In this document: positions 1-8,900 of the stretch, piece after piece
Layout: every line of letters begins with the position of its first letter
Position numbering within the stretch: the first letter of the stretch is position 1
DNA from: Knoellia koreensis
GTDB taxonomy: Bacteria; Actinomycetota; Actinomycetes; Actinomycetales; Dermatophilaceae
Assembly: GCF_013041615.1 (NCBI RefSeq)
Contig: NZ_JABEPQ010000001.1
Location: 1,418,976 to 1,482,975 of the forward strand
Direction: 5' to 3'
DNA: 64,000 bases
Notes under the pieces: model-generated
Seen by the model: the letters and a program-made list of their open reading frames with translations, nothing else
What the model was told of the DNA's origin: nothing
Database searches by the model: none
Translations under genes and position numbers: made by a program

Positions 1-103
1 GCACGTGGGCGGCGAGGGCCAGGGCGTCCGCCTCGGGCGACGGCACCCCGGCGTCCCGGAGCGTGAGGGTCGCCGACGCGACCCCCTGCTTGAGGGAGGT
101 CAC
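1..103 (-). CDS. prmC: Release factor glutamine methyltransferase PrmC (HemK), N-terminal fragment
   Basis: Only the first 34 codons are inside the window; the gene runs off the left edge. PrmC methylates the Gln of the GGQ motif of release factors, using S-adenosylmethionine. The visible N-terminus ([20 protein letters not shown], then [14 protein letters not shown]) resembles the helical N-terminal domain of PrmC, where an L-x-x-AG-V-x-SP-x-x-DA-x-L pattern is usual. The GTG start overlaps the prfA stop as GTGA, and prfA followed by prmC is a widespread gene order. The catalytic NPPY motif lies outside the window, so the call rests on the N-terminus and the context. Confidence 0.8.
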   Translation of the reverse strand, partial: MTSLKQGVASATLTLRDAGVPSPEADALALAAHV

Positions 104-1179
104 GCGGTCTCGGCCACGGCCGCGAGCCGGGCGGCCTCGTCGGCGTCGACCGCCGACTGGATCACCGGCTCGAGGTCACCGTCGAGCACCGCGTCGAGGT
201 TGTAGGCCTTGTAGCCCGTGCGGTGGTCGCTGATGCGGTTCTCGGGGAAGTTGTAGGTGCGGATCCGCTCGCTGCGGTCGACGGTGCGCACCTGGCTCTT
301 GCGGGCCTCGGCCGACGCTGCGGCCGCCTCGTCCATCGCGATCTGGTGCAGCCGGGCCCGGAGCACCCGCAGCGCCGACTCCTTGTTCTGGAGCTGGCTC
401 TTCTCGTTCTGGCAGCTGACGACCACACCGGTCGGCAGGTGCGTGATCCGCACGGCCGAGTCCGTGGTGTTGACGCTCTGCCCGCCTGGGCCGGAGCTGC
501 GGTAGACGTCGATCTTGAGGTCGTTCGGGTCGATCTCGACCTCCACGTCCTCGGCCTCCGGCATCACCCAGACCCCCGCGGCGGAGGTGTGGATGCGGCC
601 CTGGCTCTCGGTGACAGGGACGCGCTGCACCCGGTGCACACCACCCTCGAACTTGAGCCGGGCCCACGGGGCCTCCCCCGGCTCGGGCGTGCCCTTGGCC
701 TTGATCGCGACCTGGACGTCCTTGTACCCGCCGAGGTCGGACTCGGTCGCGTCGATGACCTCGGTCTTCCAGCCCCGCCGCTCCGCGTGCCGCAGGTACA
801 TCCGCAGCAGGTCGCCGGCGAACAGCGCGGACTCCTCGCCACCCTCCCCCGCCTTGACCTCGAGGATGACGTCGCGGTCGTCGTCGGGGTCGCGCGGCAC
901 GAGCAGGCGGCGCAGCTTGTCCTCGGCCGCGGCGAGGTCCGCCTCCAGCCCGGGCACCTCGGCCGCGAACCCCTCGTCCTCGGCGGCGAGCTCGCGCGCG
1001 GCGGCGAGGTCGTCCTTGGCCCCGACCCACGCGTGGTATGCCGCGACGGTCGGTGCCAGCGCGGCATACCTCTTGTTGATGGTGCGCACGGCGTCGGGGT
1101 CGGAGGCGACGGCAGGGTCGGCCAGCTGCCGCTCGAGGGCGGCGTGCTCCTCGACGAGGGCGGCGGCGGACTCCAGCAT
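100..1179 (-). CDS. prfA: Peptide chain release factor 1
   Basis: RF1 reads UAA and UAG in the ribosomal A site and triggers peptidyl-tRNA hydrolysis. The 359-residue length is normal for the family. The codon-recognition tripeptide is PVT (in [10 protein letters not shown]), typical of RF1 rather than RF2 (SPF). The peptidyl-hydrolase GGQ is in [16 protein letters not shown], and the C-terminus carries [19 protein letters not shown]-like ribosome site lies about five bases before the ATG. The stop overlaps the prmC start, so RF1 and the enzyme that methylates its GGQ are translationally coupled. rpmE lies upstream behind a hairpin terminator. Confidence 0.97.
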   Translation of the reverse strand: MLESAAALVEEHAALERQLADPAVASDPDAVRTINKRYAALAPTVAAYHAWVGAKDDLAAARELAAEDEGFAAEVPGLEADLAAAEDKLRRLLVPRDPDDDRDVILEVKAGEGGEESALFAGDLLRMYLRHAERRGWKTEVIDATESDLGGYKDVQVAIKAKGTPEPGEAPWARLKFEGGVHRVQRVPVTESQGRIHTSAAGVWVMPEAEDVEVEIDPNDLKIDVYRSSGPGGQSVNTTDSAVRITHLPTGVVVSCQNEKSQLQNKESALRVLRARLHQIAMDEAAAASAEARKSQVRTVDRSERIRTYNFPENRISDHRTGYKAYNLDAVLDGDLEPVIQSAVDADEAARLAAVAETA

Positions 1180-1216
1180 CGAAAGCTCCCGGTGGATGGG
1201 TCGTACGGGGAAACGA

Positions 1217-1255
1217 ATGCGCCGGCCCCGACCACAAGGGTCAGGACCGGCGCAT
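1217..1255 (-). terminator. Hairpin terminator of rpmE
   Basis: A perfect 9-bp inverted repeat, ATGCGCCGG (1217-1225) against CCGGCGCAT (1247-1255), sits directly after the rpmE stop on the minus strand and is followed there by TCGTTTC. It separates rpmE from prfA. Confidence 0.65.
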
Positions 1256-1263
1256 CGGAAAAG

Positions 1264-1488
1264 CTAGGCGTTCTTCGCGTCGGCCTTCTTGCCGTAGCGG
1301 GCCTGGAAGCGGGCCACGCGACCACCGGTGTCGAGGATCTTCTGCTTGCCGGTGTAGAACGGGTGGCAGTTCGAGCAGACCTCGGCGCGGATGGCGCCGT
1401 CGGCAGCGGTGCTGCGGGTCTCGAACGTGTTGCCACAGGTACAGGTCACCGTGGTGGCGACGTACTCGGGGTGGATGTCCTTCTTCAC
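1264..1488 (-). CDS. rpmE: 50S ribosomal protein bL31, zinc-binding form
   Basis: bL31 bridges the large and small ribosomal subunits. The 74-residue protein begins [10 protein letters not shown] from a GTG codon, chosen because AAGGAG lies six bases upstream; the longer in-frame extension has no ribosome site and no family similarity. Cysteines 16, 18, 38 and 41 (CTCGNTF and CSNC) make this the zinc-containing C+ type. In many bacteria C+ bL31 is exchanged for a cysteine-free paralogue under zinc starvation; no paralogue is visible here. Confidence 0.95.
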   Translation of the reverse strand: MKKDIHPEYVATTVTCTCGNTFETRSTAADGAIRAEVCSNCHPFYTGKQKILDTGGRVARFQARYGKKADAKNA

Positions 1489-1591
1489 TGCGTGCTCCTT
1501 GGGATTCGTCCGGGTCGGCGGGCCCATCGCGTCTCGATGCAGACCCCGCATGTCAGGCATGCCAGCCGTGAACCGGTCCAACTAGGGAAGT

Positions 1592-1609
1592 GTGCCAGAA
1601 AGGTGGCAC
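1592..1609 (-). terminator. Short hairpin after the histidine kinase gene
   Basis: GTGCCA and TGGCAC form a 6-bp stem around a 6-base loop, seven bases beyond the stop of the kinase gene on the minus strand. There is no clear T-run, so it may instead be an operator for rpmE. Confidence 0.35.
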
Positions 1610-1615
1610 GTCCTC

Positions 1616-3709
1616 CTAAACGGCAGGGACGTGCTCGTCATTCCCCGCCGGATCCGCGGCATCGGGCGTGACCAGCGGTAGCCGGATGCGCACGGTGGTC
1701 CCCTCGCCCTCGGTCGACTCCAGCGTCAGCTGGCCGTCGTGCCCCTCGACGATCTGGCGCACGATGGCCAACCCGAGACCGGTGCCCGGGATCGCGGCCG
1801 CGGTGGCGTTGCTGGCGCGGAAGAACCGGCCGAAGAGCTGGTCGAGGTCGGCCGCGGGGATGCCGATGCCCGAGTCGGCGACCGTGACCACGACGTCGTT
1901 GCCGTCCCTGACCGCCGTCAGCTCGACGCGCCCGCCAGCGGGGGTGAACTTGACCGCGTTGGAGCCCAGGTTGAGCAGGGCCCGCTCGAGGTGGCGTGGC
2001 TCGACCGACACCATGAGGTTCGGGTCCACCGGAGCCGTCTGCAGGCTCACCTCCGCGACGGCCGCCTGGGGACCGAGCACCTCGACCGTGGCCGCCACCA
2101 GGCTGGCCACCGAGACCGTCGCGAGGCTGGGCTGCACGCCGGACGCCTCGATCTTGTTGAGCACCAGCAGGTCCTCGATCATGCCGCGCAGACGGACCGC
2201 GTTGCGCTCCACCGTGCCGAGCGCCTCGATCTGCCGCTGGTTGAGCTCGCCGTAGTCGCCGTCCTCGAGCATCTCGAGGTACCCCACGATCGACGTGAGG
2301 GGGGTGCGCAGCTCGTGCGACACCGTCGCCATGAAGTCAGTCTTCTGCGAGTCGAGCTCGGTCAGTCGGCGCACCTGCTCGGCCTGGAGCTCGCTCAGCT
2401 CGAGGGCGATGACGGACTGCGCGACGTACCCGGCGCACTGCTGCACGGCCTGGATCTCGTGCCGACGCCAGCGCCGCGGCCCGTCGACCATCATCAGCGC
2501 AAGCACGCCCAGTCCGCGCTCGCCGGAACCCACCGGCACCATCAGCAGGCTGCGTGCCCCGGTGGCCCGGTAGAAGCCAGCGGCGCGCTCCTGCGCCTGG
2601 ACCTGCGGGTCGAGGAAGTCGGGGACCCCGAAGAACGTCCCCCGGCTGCGCAGCTCGTCGGTGACGCGCTGGACCTCCGGCCCGAGCGACGGCGGCAGGC
2701 GCGGCAGGTCGGGCAGGTCGGGGCTGTGCCACTGCGTGTGCTCGCTGATCTCGCCGTCGTCGTCGTGGGTGTAGAGCAGGACCCGGTCGGCGGCGAGCCC
2801 CTCACCCAGCAGAGCGCACACCGAGTCCAGGGCCTCCTCCACGTCGGGCGCGGCGTGCACCAGCCGGCCGACCTCGATGACGAGCTCGTGCGAGGCGAGC
2901 ACGGCGCGCTGCTGCTCCTCGAGGATGGTGTTCGCCCGGGTGAGGCCGTTGAAGTCCGTTGCGAGCGCGCGCACCTCGGTGGCACCCGACGGATCGGCCG
3001 TCGCCTGCCGGTCTCCGTCGCGCTGCCGGTCGACGACCTCGCGGAGCCGCTCGAGCGGGCGCACCACCGAGCCCCGGAAGATGCGGCCCCAGGCGGCGAG
3101 GAGCGCCAGGGTCAGCAGGGCGGTGCCACCGACCAGCGCCATCGTCAACGTGATCCGGGCCCGCGCGTCGGACCGGGCGTGGTCGCGCTCGACCTTGAGC
3201 GCTGCGAAGAGGGACCGGTTGGCGTCGCGGAAGTCGCGGAACGCCCGGACGGCGTCGGCCTCGGCCGTGCTCGACGTGCCCAGGCTCGTGCCCAGCTCCG
3301 CCTCGGCCCGGCTCGCGGCGGCGAACCACGCCGTCGCCGTGGCGCGCTCCTTGTCGAGCAGGGCCTCGTAGGTGCGTCGCTGGTCGGCGTCGATCGTGGT
3401 CGACGACAGTGCCCGACCGACCGTGTCGAAGTCGCCCTTCACCAGCTCCTGCTTCAGGCGGTACCGGATCACCGGCGTCTCGCCGCCCATCAGCTGGCTC
3501 CAGCCGGCGTTGGCCTCGGTCATGTCGATCATCGCCGCGTTGTTGGCGTCGAACGCCGGCCCGAGCGCCAGGGTCAGCAACGAGGCCGCACGGTTCTGCT
3601 TGGCGAGCTGGACGACCACGAGGCCGGTCAGCAGCGGGAAGACCAGCAGGACGCTCACGACCAGGGCCCGCACCTGGTAGTTGATGGACCGCTCGGACAG
3701 CCGGCTCAC
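1616..3709 (-). CDS. Membrane sensor histidine kinase (HAMP-GAF-HisKA-HATPase)
   Basis: This 697-residue two-component sensor is the last gene of a four-gene operon. Membrane helices lie near residues 15-36 and 185-208, enclosing an external segment of about 150 residues. HAMP (about 208-262), GAF (about 270-430), HisKA with phospho-acceptor His465 in SHELRTPLTS, and the ATPase domain follow; Asn584 is in NLGSNAVKF, DSGIGIP starts near 612 and the GTGLGL box is near 642-647. The GTG start overlaps the stop of the glycosyltransferase gene as GTGA; the longer in-frame extension merely overlaps that gene. The single-receiver regulator at the head of the operon is its likely partner. The signal sensed cannot be read from the sequence. 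Confidence 0.9.
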   Translation of the reverse strand: MSRLSERSINYQVRALVVSVLLVFPLLTGLVVVQLAKQNRAASLLTLALGPAFDANNAAMIDMTEANAGWSQLMGGETPVIRYRLKQELVKGDFDTVGRALSSTTIDADQRRTYEALLDKERATATAWFAAASRAEAELGTSLGTSSTAEADAVRAFRDFRDANRSLFAALKVERDHARSDARARITLTMALVGGTALLTLALLAAWGRIFRGSVVRPLERLREVVDRQRDGDRQATADPSGATEVRALATDFNGLTRANTILEEQQRAVLASHELVIEVGRLVHAAPDVEEALDSVCALLGEGLAADRVLLYTHDDDGEISEHTQWHSPDLPDLPRLPPSLGPEVQRVTDELRSRGTFFGVPDFLDPQVQAQERAAGFYRATGARSLLMVPVGSGERGLGVLALMMVDGPRRWRRHEIQAVQQCAGYVAQSVIALELSELQAEQVRRLTELDSQKTDFMATVSHELRTPLTSIVGYLEMLEDGDYGELNQRQIEALGTVERNAVRLRGMIEDLLVLNKIEASGVQPSLATVSVASLVAATVEVLGPQAAVAEVSLQTAPVDPNLMVSVEPRHLERALLNLGSNAVKFTPAGGRVELTAVRDGNDVVVTVADSGIGIPAADLDQLFGRFFRASNATAAAIPGTGLGLAIVRQIVEGHDGQLTLESTEGEGTTVRIRLPLVTPDAADPAGNDEHVPAV

Positions 3710-5154
3710 TCTGGCTCGCTCTCGAACCCGGTGCGGGTCATCACGCCCCACACCTGCTCCTTGCGCCGCAACGACGCCCACCACCCCTCGAGCCGCCACC
3801 ACACCGTCATCTGGCGGTAGCCGATGTTCTCCAGCAGCGACGCCACCAGGGTCGTGCCGAGGTCGCGCCACCGCTCGTGCCGGTGGAAGGACCACTCCTC
3901 GGCCGCCATCGCCGACAGCGTCACGAGGATCGCCAGGCCGTACGCCACGAGGAGGAACAACGCGGCATACGGGAGGTTGACGACACCCAGCAGCAACGCG
4001 AGCGGCACGATGATGATGCCGAAGAACTCCAGCAGCGGGGCGAACAGCTCGAACACCCAGTAGTACGGCAGCGCAATCATGCCGACCTTCCCGTACTTCG
4101 GGCGGAACACCATGCCACGGTAGGCCCACAGCGTCTCCCACAGCCCGCGGTGCCACCGCTTGCGCTGCCTGCGCAGGACCGCCGTCGTCGACGGCACCTC
4201 GGTCCACAGCACCGGCTCCGGCACGAACCCGACGCGGTAGTCACGCTCCTCGTCGTGCAGCTTCTTGTGGATCCGCAGGACCAGCTCGAAGTCCTCGCCG
4301 ATGCTGTCCGGGTCGAGGCCGCCGACCTCGACGATGACGTCGCGGCGGAAGACACCGAAGGCGCCACTGATGAGGATGAGCGCCCCGAACCGCGACCACC
4401 CGGTGCGGCCGAGGAGGAAGGCCCGCAGGTACTCCACGACCTGGATGCGGGCCAGCCACTGCTTCGGCATCTGCACCCGCACGATGCGTCCCGAGACGAC
4501 GCGGCTGCCGTTGACGGGGCGGATCGCTCCCCCGGCCGCGACCATGCGGGCCGGGTCGTCGACGAACGGCTGGGTGACCCGCACGAGCGCGTCCGGCTCG
4601 AGGATCGAGTCGGCGTCGATCATGGCGACGAGCGGCTCGGATGCCGCGTTGAGGGCGACGTTGAGTGCCTCCGACCGGCCCGAGTTCTCCTTGCGCACCA
4701 CCACGAGCGGGGTGCGGCCGTCACGCGGGACGTGGACGCCGAGGACCGCCACCCGGATCGGCACGTCCTGCGGCAGCTGACGCGGCACCTCGACGAGGTC
4801 GAACGCCTCGCGCAGCTTCTCGAAGGTGCCGTCGCTGCTGCCGTCGTCGACGACCACGACCTCGTGCCGCGGGTAACGCAGCGACAGCAGGGCCTGCACC
4901 GACGTGACGATGCCGGCCTCCTCGTTGTAGGCCGGCACGAGCAGCGAGACCCCCGGCGTCAGCGCGCCACCGAAGTCCTCGACCTCGGCCTCCCGCTGCC
5001 GGTGCTGGGCGCGGAAGTCGATGGCTGCCAACACGATCAGCACGAGGTAGGACGCGTTGATGAGCAGGAAGTAGATGAGGATCGGCGCCGACGTCGCGGC
5101 CATGACCCACAGCACCGCGGTACGCAGCCCCTCGACCGTCGCGTCCCAGCTCAT
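3706..5154 (-). CDS. Processive family 2 glycosyltransferase, polysaccharide synthase type
   Basis: A 482-residue membrane glycosyltransferase of the GT2 class that includes cellulose, hyaluronan and poly-N-acetylglucosamine synthases. It has one N-terminal helix (about 12-44), a cytosolic catalytic domain and two or three C-terminal helices (about 358-415). Catalytic landmarks are DDGSSDG at 103-109, the DAD motif at 180-182, the GED acid at 286-288 and the processive-type QRKRW at 330-334. The last motif and the C-terminal helices argue for polymer synthesis coupled to export rather than a single transfer. Neither sugar nor polymer can be predicted. It is coupled by 4-base overlaps to a HEAT-repeat gene upstream and a histidine kinase gene downstream. 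Confidence 0.85.
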   Translation of the reverse strand: MSWDATVEGLRTAVLWVMAATSAPILIYFLLINASYLVLIVLAAIDFRAQHRQREAEVEDFGGALTPGVSLLVPAYNEEAGIVTSVQALLSLRYPRHEVVVVDDGSSDGTFEKLREAFDLVEVPRQLPQDVPIRVAVLGVHVPRDGRTPLVVVRKENSGRSEALNVALNAASEPLVAMIDADSILEPDALVRVTQPFVDDPARMVAAGGAIRPVNGSRVVSGRIVRVQMPKQWLARIQVVEYLRAFLLGRTGWSRFGALILISGAFGVFRRDVIVEVGGLDPDSIGEDFELVLRIHKKLHDEERDYRVGFVPEPVLWTEVPSTTAVLRRQRKRWHRGLWETLWAYRGMVFRPKYGKVGMIALPYYWVFELFAPLLEFFGIIIVPLALLLGVVNLPYAALFLLVAYGLAILVTLSAMAAEEWSFHRHERWRDLGTTLVASLLENIGYRQMTVWWRLEGWWASLRRKEQVWGVMTRTGFESEPE

Positions 5155-6206
5155 GTCGGAGATCCGCGTCGCATGGCGGCGACGAGCCGCGCCGTCTCGA
5201 CCGCCGGGCTGGCCGGCACCTGGTCCAGGGCGGCCCGGCCGGGCGCCCCGAGGCGCAGCAACGCCTCGGCCGCCGTCTCGGCCACCCGCGGGTCGTCGTC
5301 GGCGGCCAGCCCCGCCATGGCGTCGATCGAGCTCGCGTCGCCGAGCTCGGCCAGCGCCGCCACGGCCGAGCGGCGCAGGGACAGCGGCTGGTCGGCCGCG
5401 GCATACCGCAGCAGGAAAAGGACGTCGTCGGAGCGACCGACCTTGCCGAGCGCGGTCGCGGCGGTCTCCCGGACGGTGAGGTCGGGGTCGGCGGCGAGCG
5501 CCTCGCGCAGCCCCGGAACCGACCGTGAGAACGCGCCTTCACCACTCACGTATGCCGCGACGGTGCGCGTCGTGGCGCTGTCGGCACCGAGGCCTTCGGC
5601 CAGGGCCGGCGAGACGCCCACCCCCATGCGTTCGAGGGCGTCGGCGGCGGGGCCAGCGGGGACTGCGTGCTCGGCACCGACCGCGGCCAGGATGGGCCGC
5701 GCCGCCGACGGCTGACCGATCCGCCCGAGCGCCGACGTCGCGGCCACCCGCACCTGCGGGCTGTGGTCCTTGAGCGCCTCGACCAGCAGCGGCATGGCAC
5801 TGCCGACGTTGCACAGGCCCAGGGCGCTCGCCGCCCTGGCGCGGCGCACCGGGTTGCGGTGGCGCAGGTCGTGCGGGGCGCGGTCCGCGACACCGTGCGC
5901 CAGCAGCAGCGAGGCGAGGGCCTCGGCGGGCGCACCCCGCACCTTGGTGAGCAGGTCGAGGACGACGTCGTCGAGCGGCTCGCGCGCCTCACCGTCGACG
6001 ACCTCGAGCGCGCGCAGGTGGCTGCCGTCATCGTCCTCGCCCGCGGCGACTGCCACGAGGTGCAGTCGGTGGGGCTGCACCAGCTCGGCGGCGCGCCGCT
6101 CGTGCCGGGTGCGCAGGACCTTCGTGGCGACCACGAGCGCGACGAGCCCGAGACAGGTGAGGAACACGGCTCCGAAGGTGAGCCAGAGGAGCTGGAGCAG
6201 GCTCAC
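5151..6206 (-). CDS. Membrane-anchored HEAT-repeat protein
   Basis: 351 residues with one N-terminal helix (about 5-28, LWLTFGAVFLTCLGLVALVV) and a cytosolic region that from about residue 90 becomes a run of alanine/leucine-rich helical pairs. Recurrent segments such as VRVAATSALGRIG, VRETAATALGKVG and VAETAAEALLRLG are typical HEAT or PBS-lyase-like repeats. Such repeats form protein-binding solenoids. The GTG start overlaps the receiver stop (GTGA) and the stop overlaps the glycosyltransferase ATG (ATGA), so it probably works with both; a scaffold linking the regulator to the synthase is inference. Confidence 0.8.
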   Translation of the reverse strand: MSLLQLLWLTFGAVFLTCLGLVALVVATKVLRTRHERRAAELVQPHRLHLVAVAAGEDDDGSHLRALEVVDGEAREPLDDVVLDLLTKVRGAPAEALASLLLAHGVADRAPHDLRHRNPVRRARAASALGLCNVGSAMPLLVEALKDHSPQVRVAATSALGRIGQPSAARPILAAVGAEHAVPAGPAADALERMGVGVSPALAEGLGADSATTRTVAAYVSGEGAFSRSVPGLREALAADPDLTVRETAATALGKVGRSDDVLFLLRYAAADQPLSLRRSAVAALAELGDASSIDAMAGLAADDDPRVAETAAEALLRLGAPGRAALDQVPASPAVETARLVAAMRRGSPT

Positions 6207-6586
6207 GAGGAGCGCGGAACCATACGGTTGACGCGGTGCAGCAGCTCGCGCGGGCTGAACGGCTTGACCACGTAGTCGTCGGCACCCACCGCGAAGCCGG
6301 TGTCGACGTCGCTGTCACGCGACTTGGCCGAGAGCAGCAGGACGGGCGTCTTGGGCGAGCCGCTGTCTCGGATCTTGCGCAGCACGTCGATGCCCGACAG
6401 ACCCGGCATCATCACGTCGAGGATCACCAGGGCAGGCGTCTCCTGCTGGAACGACTCCCAGGCCGACAGGCCGTCGGGAACGGCCTCCACGGCATACCCC
6501 GCCTGGCTCAGCTTGAAGTCGACGAGGTCACGAATGTCCGGGTCGTCGTCAGCGACCAGCACCCGCACCGACTGCGATGCGTCCAT
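6203..6586 (-). CDS. Single-domain response regulator (CheY-like receiver)
   Basis: The 127-residue protein is a complete receiver with no output domain. The acidic pocket is DDD at 13-15, phospho-acceptor Asp57 is in VILDVMMPG, the switch Ser86 is in LLLSAK and the conserved lysine is Lys108 in VVKPF. The ATG at 6584-6586 was chosen because it begins exactly at the receiver fold; upstream in-frame sequence is unlike any domain. First gene of the receiver-HEAT-glycosyltransferase-kinase operon. Lacking DNA binding, it must act by protein contact, possibly on the HEAT protein. Confidence 0.88.
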   Translation of the reverse strand: MDASQSVRVLVADDDPDIRDLVDFKLSQAGYAVEAVPDGLSAWESFQQETPALVILDVMMPGLSGIDVLRKIRDSGSPKTPVLLLSAKSRDSDVDTGFAVGADDYVVKPFSPRELLHRVNRMVPRSS

Positions 6587-6761
6587 GGGTCCGTCCTCTT
6601 CCCTGCCAACCCGGCTGCTCGGTTGCGGCCCGGTGCGCACGGGTGCGCGACTGGGCCGCAACCAAATGTAGGCGATTGCGGTCAAAACGAGTTGCAGTGA
6701 CGCAAGTGTCGACCGATCGGATGAGGCGGCACCGCACCTGCGTGCACGGTTGCGCACGCGG

Positions 6762-6794
6762 CGCTGCCCCCGGGAATGGATCCCGGGGGCAGCG
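6762..6794 (-). terminator. Strong hairpin terminator after rho
   Basis: A perfect 14-bp stem, CGCTGCCCCCGGGA (6762-6775) and its complement (6781-6794), encloses a 5-base loop. It lies 47 bases beyond the rho stop on the minus strand, with no T-tract. Confidence 0.7.
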
Positions 6795-6841
6795 TGTTCG
6801 ATCCGGCTCGGGCCGGTCAGCCGGCTCGGGTCACTCGTGGA

Positions 6842-8701
6842 TCAGTCGTCGTCCTCGTCCTCGAGCCGCATCGAGGACGTGTGCTGCACCTGCATGAGGA
6901 ACTCGGCGTTGCTGCGGGTCTTGCGCAGCCGGTCGATGAGCAGCTCGATGCCCTGCTGCTGGTCGAGTGCGGCGAGCACCCGGCGCAGCTTCCACATGAT
7001 CTTGAGCTCGTCGGGCGACAGGAGGATCTCCTCCTTGCGGGTGCCCGAGTTGTTGACGTCGACCGCGGGGAAGATGCGGCGGTTGGCCAGGCCGCGGTCG
7101 AGCTTGAGCTCCATGTTCCCGGTGCCCTTGAACTCCTCGAAGATCACCTCGTCCATGCGCGAACCGGTCTCGACGAGCGCGGTCGCGAGGATGGTCAGCG
7201 AGCCGCCGTTCTCGATGTTGCGGGCGGCGCCGAAGAACTTCTTGGGCGGGTAGAGCGCGGCGCTGTCCACACCACCGGACAGGATGCGACCACTCGCCGG
7301 GGCGGCGAGGTTGTAGGCGCGACCCAGCTTGGTGATCGAGTCGAGCAGCACGACGACGTCGTGGCCCATCTCGACGAGCCGCTTGGCCCGCTCGATGGCC
7401 AGCTCGGCCACCGTGGTGTGGTCCTCGGCCGGCCGGTCGAAGGTCGAGGAGATGACCTCGCCCTTGACCGCACGCTGCATGTCGGTGACCTCTTCGGGCC
7501 GCTCGTCGACGAGGACGACCATGAGGTGGCACTCGGGGTTGTTGGTGGTGATGGCGTTGGCGATCGACTGCATCACCATCGTCTTGCCGGCCTTGGCCGG
7601 GGCGACGATGAGGCCGCGCTGACCCTTGCCGATCGGGGCGACGAGGTCGATGACCCGCGTGGTGAGCTGGGCCGGGTCGGTCTCGAGGCGCAGCCGGTCC
7701 TGCGGGTACAGCGGGGTCAGCTTGCCGAACTCGACCCGCTTGCGGGCGTCGTCGGGCGACATGCCGTTGACGGTGTCGAGCCGCACGAGGGCGTTGAACT
7801 TCTGGCGCTGGTTCTGCGGCTGGTCCTCGCGCTGGGCCTTGACGGCACCGGTGATGGCGTCGCCCTTGCGCATGCCGTTCTTCTTGACCATGCCCAGCGG
7901 GACGTAGACGTCGCCGGGGCCGGCGAGGTAGCCGGAGGTGCGCACGAACGCGTAGTTGTCGAGCACGTCGAGGATGCCCGCGACGGGGACGAGCACGTCG
8001 TCCTCGGTCAGCTGCGGCTCGCCGTCGTAGTCGCTGCCGAAGTCACGGCCGCGGCGCTTGTCGCGGTTGCGGTTCCGGTTGCGGTTGCGGCGCCGGCCAC
8101 CCCGGCCATCGCCGTCGTCGTCGCCCTGGTTCTGGTCAGCCTGCCGCTGGCTCTGGCCCTGGCTCTGGCCACCCTGGCCGCCCTGGCCCTGGTTGCGCTG
8201 ACGGTTGTCGTCCTGCTGGTCACCGCGATCCGGGCGGTCGCGGTCCTGCCGGTCACCGCGAGCCTGGCGGTCGCCGCGGTCCTGACGGTCGCGGTCCTCG
8301 CGGTCTGCACGCTGGGGGCGCTGGCCGCCCTGCTCGCGGCTCTCCTGCTGCGTGGCCGACCGTTCCTGTGCGTCCGCCCGCTCGCCCCGCGACCGGTCGG
8401 ACTGCGGCTGGTCGGACTGCCGGTCGGCTCGCTCCTGGCGCTCGGCCCGACGGGCGGCTGCCGCCTCACGCGCAGCCTCCTCGCGCGCCGGCGCGTCGTT
8501 GCGCGGGGCGGACCCGCCCCCGGACTGCCGGTCCTTGATGGCGGTGACGAGGTCACTCTTGCGCATCTTCGCGGTGCCGGTGATGCCCATGCTCGCCGCG
8601 AGGCCCTGCAGCTCGGCGACCTTCATGGTGCTGAGCGCGCCGGAACGGCGGGGCTTGTCGTCCTGCCCGGAAGCAGTGTCGACAGTGGTGGTGTCTGTCA
8701 C
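6842..8701 (-). CDS. rho: Transcription termination factor Rho
   Basis: Rho is the hexameric RNA-dependent ATPase that ends transcription. The 619-residue protein is longer than the roughly 420 of Escherichia coli Rho because residues 60-222, after the N-terminal helical domain, form a low-complexity insertion rich in Arg, Asp, Gln, Asn and Gly, as known in actinobacterial Rho. The RNA-binding domain follows, then Walker A APAKAGKT (367-374) and Walker B VVVLLDSITK with Asp454. The GTG start has GGAAGGA about seven bases upstream. thrB lies upstream in the same direction, a common actinobacterial order. Confidence 0.97.
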   Translation of the reverse strand: MTDTTTVDTASGQDDKPRRSGALSTMKVAELQGLAASMGITGTAKMRKSDLVTAIKDRQSGGGSAPRNDAPAREEAAREAAAARRAERQERADRQSDQPQSDRSRGERADAQERSATQQESREQGGQRPQRADREDRDRQDRGDRQARGDRQDRDRPDRGDQQDDNRQRNQGQGGQGGQSQGQSQRQADQNQGDDDGDGRGGRRRNRNRNRNRDKRRGRDFGSDYDGEPQLTEDDVLVPVAGILDVLDNYAFVRTSGYLAGPGDVYVPLGMVKKNGMRKGDAITGAVKAQREDQPQNQRQKFNALVRLDTVNGMSPDDARKRVEFGKLTPLYPQDRLRLETDPAQLTTRVIDLVAPIGKGQRGLIVAPAKAGKTMVMQSIANAITTNNPECHLMVVLVDERPEEVTDMQRAVKGEVISSTFDRPAEDHTTVAELAIERAKRLVEMGHDVVVLLDSITKLGRAYNLAAPASGRILSGGVDSAALYPPKKFFGAARNIENGGSLTILATALVETGSRMDEVIFEEFKGTGNMELKLDRGLANRRIFPAVDVNNSGTRKEEILLSPDELKIMWKLRRVLAALDQQQGIELLIDRLRKTRSNAEFLMQVQHTSSMRLEDEDDD

Positions 8702-8900
8702 GAAGGATCCTTCCCCCTCGTCAAATGGACCTGGTCAGATTCGGTCCGGTGCTTGCGGCCAGGGTGCTGGCCGATGGGAGCCACACGCGGCATGACAGCC
8801 GGCACAGCAACGGGGCTGATTCGTGTGGTGGGTGCATCTCACCGGTGGATGCGCGTCGGGGCATCTCGGGGAGTGCGACATCAATGTAACACCGACGCCC
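8702..8900. other. Intergenic leader and probable rho promoter region
   Basis: 199 bases without a gene. On the minus strand a possible -10 (TACATT, near 8883-8888) lies just after the thrB stop and would give a leader of about 170 bases before rho. Long leaders are usual for autoregulated rho genes. No convincing -35 was found. Confidence 0.35.

Noticed and set aside
223-1671. Long plus-strand frame over prfA and rpmE
   Set aside because: Antisense shadow of two clear genes.
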